Source: Salvelinus alpinus (Eukaryota > Chordata > Actinopteri > Salmoniformes > Salmonidae). Taken from it: a stretch of 64,000 nucleotides of DNA. The stretch covers positions 37,216,430-37,280,429 of the forward strand of contig NC_092094.1 in the NCBI RefSeq assembly GCF_045679555.1, given 5' to 3'. The position numbers and the translations under genes are program-made. The notes beneath the pieces are model-generated. The model made no database searches. It was not told where the DNA came from and saw nothing but the letters and a program-made list of their open reading frames with translations. Within the stretch, counting starts at the first letter, position 1; each line of letters opens with the position of its first letter. Shown in pieces: positions 57,049 through 64,000 of this stretch.

Positions 57049-60000
57049 GTGTCTGTTGAACTCAGAGACTGTGCAAACACTGAAGGACCACAGACTCAAA
57101 GATCTGCACACTAAACAGCAGCACATCAGGTATCGCAACTAAACCACAACAAAAGTCCTCTTACTATACACAACACTCCTCGTATCATCTTTTCTCTCCC
57201 ACACATCTCCTTCGCTCGCTGTCAACACATCTCCTAACTCTACCATCAGGCACTTCCCAGCGAGCAAAAGGATTTGAAAAGACGTTGGAAATACGTATCA
57301 TATGGACGTTGATAAAACTTATTTTACGGGTGTTGAAAATACATATTTTACAGACGTTGAAGTCACCACATTGAAAATTATTCTTTGGGTAGTTGTTTCT
57401 ATGGACAAATTTAAACCGTACATAATTTATCTTACACCTACATGTCAATAAAGAAAACATTGACACATTCAAAAGTTATATTTCCAATTAAAACAGCAAA
57501 AGGGAGATCGCTCCCATCTGTCACTTACAGCGCCTTCAGAAAGTATTCATACCCCTTGACTTATTCAACATTTTGTTGTGTTACAGCCTGAATTCAAAAT
57601 TGATTAAATAGATATTTGTTCTTATCCATCTACACACAATAGATAAGGACAAAGTGAAAACATGTTTTTAGAAATGTTGGCAATTTATTGAAAATGAAAT
57701 ACAGAAATGTCTCATTTACATAAGTATTCACACCCCTGAGTCAACACATGTTAGAATCATGTGCAGCGACTACAGCTCTGAGTCTTTCAGGGTAAGTCTC
57801 TAAGAGCTTGGCACACCTGGATCGTACAATATTTGCGCATTCATTTTTTTTTACATTCTTGGTTAAAATGGTAAATTATAATAAATTATTTATATTAACA
57901 GCATGGCGTGAAATGGAACAGTTAAATGATATGCGATGTCCAAATCTGGCTTCTCTATGGCTTCTGCATGATGAATCGGGACTCAGGGTGGGGACAGACA
58001 GCCCATCAGTATGGAGCGCAGTTCACAATGCATGTAGACCTATCATCTCATTATGGTAACTTTTTCTCTGGAGAGACCTGAAAATAGCTGTGCAGCGACA
58101 TTCCCCATCCAACCTGATAGAGCTTGATAGGATCTGCAGAGAAGAATTAGAGAAACTTCCCAAATACAGGTGTGCCAAGCTTTTAGCGTCATACCCAAGA
58201 AGACTCAAGGCTGTAATCGCTGCCAAAGGTGCTTCAACAAAATACTGAGTAAAGGCTCTGAATACTTATGTAAATGTGATATTTCCGTTTTTTTATATAC
58301 ATTTGCAAAAATTTCTAAAAAACAGTTTTTGCTTTGTCATTATGAGGTATTGTGTGTAGATTGATGAGGGAAAAAACGATTTAATCAATTTTAGAACAAG
58401 GCTGTAACATAGCTAAATGTGGAAATAGTCAAGGGGTCTGAATACTTTCCGAATGCACTGTCAGCTTACTAATTATACAATAGTCCCTATTATATTTCAA
58501 AGTTCTAATCATATTTGCTAGACACATGCGCTTCACCAGAATCACATGTTCTCTTCTGCGTTTTCATGGTTCATGGTTCATGGTTTGAACCATGTCCGTA
58601 ATCAGTGGCAATTTTAGCATGTAAATCTTGGTGGTGCAAAGTCCCCACATTTTTTTTAGATGCATGCCAGCAAAGCCACTACACAACACAACACTACACT
58701 AAACAATGCATTAATTGCACTATAGCGGTGACAAACGGTGCCCACAACTGTTAGGTCCTACATAGAGCTGTCCCAACAGCAGAGCTTTCTTTTCAGCACC
58801 ATGGAGTGAATCCTTACCACCGCTACACCTGGCTTTCAGCGGATTATTTGTTCAGCACTTTTGAAATGTACAGCGACAGAATTCAGAACATGGACCGTTC
58901 TTACAGTATTCTCCCAGTACATCAAGTCAAAACTGTAGGATAAATAAAGGGGGCATATAAGCAGACAATGAAAGCTCTTACAATATTCAATGTTGACATT
59001 TCTCTAAAACAGAATATAGGCTTCATGTGCACCACCAAGTCAGAACAGTAGGCTAAGTTATGAGGGGGAAAGGGACCAAATTATTAGGGTGAGGCACATA
59101 GGCTACTAACAGCTAACTACACAACATACACTTAGTATTACTTTCTTAGCTACAGACAATATGCATATCTCTCTGGCATATTACATAATTTATGCAGCAG
59201 CATACAATAAATGTTTGGACTCACCTTGTTGTGCTGTGCTCACTTTAACAGGAAGGTGGTGCGGCAGTCCTTCTTGTAGGCAAATTTTGTCATCAAACTT
59301 TGTCATCAAAGTCTGGCATTCTCTGCATTTAGGATGATTTCAGGACAACTGGGACCTCTGAAAAAAACAAGGTTGAATCATGACGTCAGTGATCTTCAGG
59401 TCGGAGCTCTAGAAAGAGGCCCGAGTTCCCGACTTGCAATTCCTAGTTGGATGACCGTTCAAAACGTATTTTCCCAGTCGGGGCTAGTTTTTTTCAGAGT
59501 TTAAAGTTGTCTTGAACTCACTGAAGCCTGAGATTTCCCAGTTCCGAGCTTCCAGTTGTTTTGAGCACGGCAAAAGTCATGCTGGATTGACAGCATGGGC
59601 AATTTTGAATGTTTATCCTTTTAATCTTGGAAAAGAGACCCTTAAACCCAGACTTGGACCACACACCCACTCAATTGAATAGCAGGCTAGTGATTGCTTT
59701 GCAATGCTTGCAATTAGCCACGGATTCCTTCCAAACCACTCATTGTTGAATTGCGATTTCCAACTTGTTGTGTAATGTTTCTGTCAAATGGTCGATGAGC
59801 ACAAATAGCTTTTATCTATAATTTCTCTTCATATGACATGATTGAAAAGGATTTGCCAGTAGATTGTCGACTTGATTCATGACGATGACTGCTAGCTTGC
59901 TAGCTAAGATTTTAAAAGTATGATGTTGACATGAACAGTCCAATCAAAGCTATGGTAGATATAATGTGATATGCCATCATTTTATCTGTGGCCAATGACC

Positions 60001-63000
60001 TTGAGCATTCTTGGATGTGCACTTCTAATGTAAATCTACGGCAGCACCCAAGCGGCTTGAATTTTCGAGCTCTCCCCATAGATTTTGCGATGACGTCGTG
60101 ACTCATGAGTGACAGAACACTGAGCCAATCACGACGCAACTAGAGAACATTACCAACCCCTACACACACATATTTTCCACTGGCTGCCCCACCACAGAAC
60201 GCACTGAGCTAGGCTGAAACACCTGCATTTTGGAGCTGCCTTACTCAAGAAAACAAAATTGTTTGCAAACTTAGTGACACGTATTAATGCCAAAATAGCA
60301 TGCAAAACAGGCAACAAACATGTGGGGCTCAAAACAGGTGGGGCTCTGCCGTGAATGGCAGGTTGCCACTGTGCATATTTCCAGTCCATATAATACAGTA
60401 TAATACAATACAGCACAATAATACAGTTCACACTAAAAAATATTTGCCTACTGGAGCTGGTTTCACGTATTTACCTAAGAGAACATATAGCTAGCTACAT
60501 CTATGGGCTTGTATGTTTTTCTGTCTTGTGTAATGTACAGTAGCCTATATCATACAGTAAATGTATTGGATAACGGCACATTCATTTGGGCTTTTTTGGG
60601 CTTGGGCTCTTTAAATGTCGTTAATGTAGGGCTCATAAAATGTATTTAATATATGGCTCATCAGGCTCAGATTGCATCAGATTTTAATGTTCATGCTGAT
60701 CTAATCAAACCCAGACATACAGTATTTACAGTGCATTCGGAAAGTATTCAGACCGCTTGACTTTTTCAACATATTCTTATTTTACAGCCTTATTCTAAAA
60801 TTGATTAAATTGTTTTTTTCACTCATCAATCTACACACAATAACCCATAATAACAAAGCAAAAACACATTTTGGGAATTTTTGCCAAATTTGTTAAACAT
60901 GAAAAGTATTCAGACCCTTTACTCAGTACTTTGTTGAAACACCTTTGACAGAGATTACAGCCTCGAGTCTTCTTGCGTATGACGCTACAAGCTTGGCAGG
61001 CCAAAGAGTTCAATCTTGGTTTCATCAGACCAGAGAATCTTGTTTCTCATGGTCTGAGAGTGCCTTTTGGCAAACTACAAGCGGGCTGTCATATGCCTTT
61101 TACTGAGGAGTGGCTTCCCGTCTTGCCACTCTACCATAAAGGCATGATTGGTGGAGTGCTGCAGAGATGGTTGTCCTTCTGGAAGGTTCTCCCATCTCCA
61201 CAGAGGACCTCTGGAGCTCTGTCAGATTGACCATCTGGTTCTTGGTCACCTCCCTGACACAATCCTGTCTCGCGCTCTACGGACAATTCCTTCGACCTCA
61301 TGGCTTGGTTTTTGCACTGTCAACTGTGGGACCTTATGTAAACAGGTGTGTGCCTTTCCAAATGATGTCCAATCAATTTACCTAAGGTGAACTCCAATCA
61401 AATTGTAGAAACATCTCAAGTATGATCAATGGAAACAGGATGCACCTGAGCTCAATTTCAAGTGTCACAGCAAAGGGTCTGAATACTTATGTAAATAAGG
61501 TATTTCTGTTTTTTATTTTTTATACATTTGCTAAAAATCTAAACCTGTTTTCGCTTGGTCATTATGGGGTATTGTGTGTAATGTAAAAAGTTAGAAGGTC
61601 TGAATACATTCTGAATGCACTGTACATTGAGGTTACTTTAACTATAAATGTCTTCTTATGTAATCGTAGAAAGTGTGCATGTTCACCATAGCGTGCAAAG
61701 GTCGCAGGTCTGTGGAAATATTCACAATTGCTATAATAATCTACACAGAATCTCGAACAGCATTGATCACTTGTACCATGCACTTTAAATGTAATTTCAA
61801 CTGCAAGTCATAACACATTAAGTTGTTGTATAAATACAAAATATCTGACATTGTATGTTGTCCTTTTAAATCGTTGAAAGCGCAATGATAACACATTCAG
61901 ATAACAACTAAACTAAAGATCAGACATAGTTTTTCATTGGAATTTGGTTGTGCTTTAGATGGTTGAAAGCATAGTGATAACAAACTTCTGGCAGTCCTTT
62001 TTGAGTGGGTGAATAAAGGTTGAAATGTCATTGATCAACGTCTCAATCAAATATTACCCACATTTCCATGTTGAAATTACGTGTGGTGTGCTCAGTGGGA
62101 TAAGTCTATGCTTGGGCCAAATCAAGGCAGGTCGGAACCAAATCGGAACAAATCTTCGTCCAAATCAAGGCTGGTCCAGACCGGACCAAATCAGATTTTT
62201 CTTTGAGCCAAATCAAGGCTGGTCTGGACCGGACCACATCTGATTTTTGGGGGGGCCAAATCAAGGCTGGTCTGGACCAGACCACATCTGAACCAAGTTA
62301 GGGCCAAATCAAGGCCGGTTTGGACCTGACCAAAATCACTGTGGATGTTGAAATCAATGCCAGGGCAGACTGACCAAAGTTCAACCACATTTTTTAAAAC
62401 TTTATTTAACTAGGCAAGTCAGTTTAGAACAAATTCTTATTTACAATGAAGGCCTATCGCGGAACAGTAGGTTAACTGCCTTGTTCAGGGGCAGGACAAC
62501 AGATTTTTACCTTGTCAGCTCAGGGATTCGATCCAGCAACCTTTCAGCTACTGGCCCAACACTCTAACCACTAGGCTACCTGCCGCCCCACTTTTCAAAA
62601 CCCATGGAGGTCTTGCGTCAGTCGGTGTTCACTGGGTTTAGTGTTAATAACGTTCTAAAATCGGTGTTAGCATTATGGAGGTGTGAAGGTAGAACATTAA
62701 GGCTCATTCACACAAAGCCGCTCTTACACGAGTCAAGTGAGTTTGCCTTTAGTACCAATAGTTTGATGTCATGTGGTGGTCTGCCCTGTAGGTGGAGGAC
62801 GTTTGCTGAGGGGGTCCCTCACTGTGTGGACATGACCAGTCTGAAGGAACTGGGACCAAACCTCAGCTACACACGCCAGAGGTCAGCCCTTTGCTCTCAA
62901 CGTTTTGTCTGCCCTCCACATTCTATTTGCCCTCCACATTCTGTCTGCCATCCACATTCTGTTTGTCCTCACCTCAACATTTGGTCTTCCCCTTCACATT

Positions 63001-63819
63001 GTATTTGTCCTCTCAGCCCAGGCATCAATCTGCAGTATCTAAGGGGTTTTGCTGAGAGAGCTGAATCCTGGAGTAGCTTTACTGAGCTGGAGACCATGTT
63101 CAGCCACAATGGGAGCCAGAATACTGTCGCTAGTATGTCATACACACACACGCACACGCACACACACGCACGCCAATTCTCACTGTCTGTCCTTTCTCTC
63201 TCTTTAACCCCCCAACCCTTGATTTCCTTCTCTTTTCTCTCCCTCCCCCTCTCTTGAAGAGTATGTGCAGGCCCATTGGGCTGAGGACTGGTTCTTTGGC
63301 TACCAGTGTTTGAACGGCTGTAACCCTCTCATGGTGCGACAGACACGCCTCCTCCCTCCCAACCTGTCAATCAACTCTGACATTCTCTGCCCCTTCCTTC
63401 CTGACGGATCCTCACTGGAACAGGAGCTAGAGGTGTGTGTGTGTGTCTATGTCTGCTGGTGAGTGTTTTTTTTATTTTGAGCTTTTATTGAAGAGATTGC
63501 AAAGCTCTGGAAAGATGGAACGCGACAGTCAAAGAGCAGTGGGCTGTATTTGACCACATGCTGACTCTGGCATACGTGTATCGGGGTCAGCGGCAGCAAC
63601 CACTGGACCACACAGGTGTGTGTTGGGTTTGCACTGTGTGAACCTTCAAACTTCACCTTTGTGCGTTCACGGCAGAGAGGGTCTATTTTCCTGCTGGACT
63701 ACGAGATGTTGGAAGGTGTCCCGGCCAACGTAATCAATGGGAAGCAGCAGTTTCTCGCCGCCCCGCTAGTCCTTCTGCACCTCAACCAGCAGGGGGAGCT
63801 CAAACCCATCGCCATCCAA
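56147..63819 (+). CDS. Arachidonate-type lipoxygenase, ALOX12B/15B/E3-like (3' part beyond window)
   Basis: Seven exons with matching phases give 338 codons. Lipoxygenases add molecular oxygen to polyunsaturated fatty acids (ALOXE3 members isomerise hydroperoxides); they are soluble and bind membranes with calcium through the PLAT domain. Exons 1-2 encode the PLAT beta-barrel (MASAMEEFQVIVHTLP to the DGDVELRNGD end). Later exons match the start of the catalytic domain: WRTFAEGVPHCVDM, the AHWAEDWFFGYQCLNGCNP motif shared by animal lipoxygenases, then RGSIFLLDYEML and INGKQQFLAAPLVLL ending KPIAIQ. The INGK-Q form is nearer to the epidermal group (15B, E3, 12B) than to ALOX5, from memory of the family. 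Iron ligands lie past position 64000, so activity cannot be judged. Exons: 56147-56314, 56552-56792, 57048-57129, 62792-62881, 63017-63132, 63260-63432, 63676-63819. Confidence 0.9.
56552..56792 (+). CDS. Lipoxygenase exon 2
   Basis: Acceptor CTGTTCCAG ends at 56551; donor GTGAGA begins at 56793. Encodes the rest of PLAT (RVVLVRLRLEARTGFPDLDW, FPCSRWLRSVDGDVELR). Ends in phase 1. Confidence 0.9.
56992..57045 (+). repeat. (CT)n microsatellite forming an acceptor tract
   Basis: An uninterrupted CT run of 54 bp ends immediately before AG at 57046-57047, the acceptor of lipoxygenase exon 3. Confidence 0.97.
57048..57129 (+). CDS. Lipoxygenase exon 3
   Basis: The acceptor is preceded by the CT run; donor GTATCG begins at 57130. 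Encodes CLLNSETVQTLKDHRLKDLH and TKQQHI; ends in phase 2. A 5.7-kb repeat-filled intron follows. Confidence 0.85.
57130..57527. repeat. Lipoxygenase intron, CCCAGCGAGC-type repeat end
   Basis: From 57254, CACTTCCCAGCGAGCAAAAG and repeated GACGTTGAAAATAC words resemble one end of a salmonid repeat whose other end may be at 62040-62102. Confidence 0.5.
57528..58460 (+). mobile_element. Chimeric Tc1-like relic
   Basis: The left end CAGCGCCTTCAGAAAGTATT belongs to the TTCATACCCC type (as 19072), the right end CTTTCCGAATGCACTG to the TTCAGACCC type (as 29357). Only the transposase C-terminus (58070-58248, ending ACAAAATACTGA) remains. A 130-bp unrelated AT-rich part lies in the middle. Confidence 0.8.
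58600..60370. repeat. Long salmonid interspersed repeat, about 1.8 kb
   Basis: Starts CAGTGGCAATTTTAGCATGT and ends GAATGGCAGGTTGCCACTG, with CAGTGGC/GCCACTG inverted at the ends. Contains TTCTTACAGTATTCTCCCAG and GGCCCGAGTTCCCGACTTGC. High-copy in salmonids as I recall; no protein. It may be a non-autonomous DNA element. Confidence 0.65.
60371..60728. other. Lipoxygenase intron, nothing recognised
   Basis: AT-rich, short ATAATACA repeats, no coding signal. Confidence 0.4.
60729..61622 (-). mobile_element. Tc1-like relic, internally deleted
   Basis: TA-flanked ends CAGTGCATTCGGAAAGTATT (60729) and CATTCTGAATGCACTG (61622). Minus-strand transposase remains at the C-terminus (60900-61025) and N-terminal region (61150-61300); the centre with the second Asp and Glu is deleted. 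Confidence 0.88.
61623..62112 (-). repeat. Salmonid interspersed repeat, inverted relative to 26644-27809
   Basis: GATGGTTGAAAGCATAGTGATAAC (61955-61980) and the CAACAGCATTGATCACTTGT region (61760) are complements of words in the ripor1 intron. It ends GTGGTGTGCTCAGTGGGA at 62101. Confidence 0.6.
62113..62335. repeat. 47-49-bp minisatellite, five degenerate units
   Basis: Each unit starts CCAAATCAAGGCTGGTCTGG and continues with (A/C)CGGACCACATCTGATTTTT variants. Units begin near 62116, 62161, 62209, 62257 and 62304. Confidence 0.9.
62388..62588 (-). repeat. tRNA-derived SINE (GGCAGGTAGCCTAGTGG type)
   Basis: The minus-strand head GGTAGCCTAGTGGTTAGAGT carries box A; GGATCGAATCC carries box B. 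The tail shares GACTTGCCTAGTTAAATAAA with HpaI SINEs. It ends about 200 bp before lipoxygenase exon 4. Confidence 0.88.
62792..62881 (+). CDS. Lipoxygenase exon 4
   Basis: Acceptor GCCCTGTAG ends at 62791; donor GTCAGC begins at 62882. Encodes WRTFAEGVPHCVDMTSLKEL and GPNLSYTRQ; the split Arg codons at both ends match phase 2. Confidence 0.88.
63017..63132 (+). CDS. Lipoxygenase exon 5
   Basis: Acceptor GTCCTCTCAG ends at 63016; donor GTATGT begins at 63133. Encodes PGINLQYLRGFAERAESWSS and FTELETMFSHNG; ends in phase 1. A CA repeat follows the donor. Confidence 0.88.
63260..63432 (+). CDS. Lipoxygenase exon 6
   Basis: Acceptor CTCTTGAAG ends at 63259; donor GTGTGT begins at 63433 in a TG run. 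Encodes YVQAHWAEDWFFGYQCLNG and NPLMVRQTRLLPPNL, ending LEQELE in phase 0. Strong family match. Confidence 0.92.
63433..63675. other. Lipoxygenase intron 6
   Basis: The stretch 63480-63610 (ACGCGACAGTCAAAGAGCAG) may be an unclassified repeat. No exon: phase from 63432 to 63676 is continuous. Confidence 0.5.
63676..63819 (+). CDS. Lipoxygenase exon 7 (last in window)
   Basis: Acceptor TTCACGGCAG ends at 63675; donor GTGAGT begins at 63820. Encodes RGSIFLLDYEMLEGVPANV and INGKQQFLAAPLVLL, ending KPIAIQ, 48 codons, phase 0. The next exons with the iron-binding histidines are outside the window. Confidence 0.92.
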
Positions 63820-63878
63820 GTGAGTCCGGTCCAATCATGTCTTTGGCTGGCTGGCTGGCATAAATACATACATACATA

Positions 63879-64000
63879 CAGTACCAGTCAAAGGTTGGAC
63901 AGACCTACTAATTCCAGAGTTTTTATTTATTTTTACTATTTTCTACATTGTAGAATAATAGTGAAGACATCAAAACTATGAAATAACACATATGGAATCA
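63879..64000. mobile_element. Start of a Tc1-like element (cut by window end)
   Basis: CAGTACCAGTCAAAGGTTGG and TTTTCTACATTGTAGAATAA are the end sequence of the same family as 21547-22755. TA precedes it. Confidence 0.88.

Noticed and set aside
62604..63257. 217-residue continuous open frame
   Set aside because: It contains lipoxygenase exon 4 (and exon 5 in the same frame) plus the intron between, which happens to lack stops and holds ACATTCTGTCTGCC-type repeats; the splice sites and family alignment place the true exons inside it.

Overview
The window is vertebrate nuclear DNA, almost certainly from a salmonid fish. It has split genes with GT-AG introns, several tRNA-derived SINEs of the salmonid HpaI type, and three relics of the Sleeping Beauty/Tss group of Tc1 transposons with their recognisable inverted/direct repeats. 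It also carries many further Tc1/mariner relics and fish-type (TG)n and (CT)n tracts. No bacterial operon, CRISPR array, rRNA operon or tRNA gene was seen.

Two host genes are present, both on the + strand. (1) Positions 1610-38023 hold 16 phase-compatible exons, plus one optional cassette exon, of a RIPOR (FAM65) family gene, most like RIPOR1, a Rho-interacting regulator of cell polarity. The first exons lie before the window and the stop codon is at 38021-38023. The exons in the window sum to 2883 nt (960 codons plus stop) without a frame break. (2) Positions 56147-63819 hold the first seven coding exons (338 codons) of a lipoxygenase of the ALOX12B/ALOX15B/ALOXE3-like group: a PLAT domain and the start of the catalytic domain. 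The iron-binding part lies beyond the window.

Most of the rest is mobile DNA. The ripor introns hold Tc1-like elements (3281-4212, 5741-7304, 19072-20570, 21547-22957, 27810-28862, 29357-30938, 32595-34194, 36270-37468), an autonomous-type hAT relic with perfect 8-bp target duplications (12604-15452), MITEs, LINE fragments and SINEs. A 30-bp hairpin-forming minisatellite follows the gene (39688-40044).

The intergenic block 40967-54366 is one nested structure. A Tc1 copy is split by a hAT-type MITE. That MITE is split by an endogenous retrovirus (41919-53456, 4-bp target duplication). The retrovirus has lost gag-pol and its env is split by an antisense L1-like LINE, which is itself split by a nearly intact Tc1 (46940-48544) and an LTR. 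The order of insertion can be read directly from the breaks.

No clearly new biochemical system is visible. The most interesting signals are this insertion record, the unusual retroviral ends, and several repeats placed exactly at ripor or lipoxygenase splice sites, where they could affect splicing.
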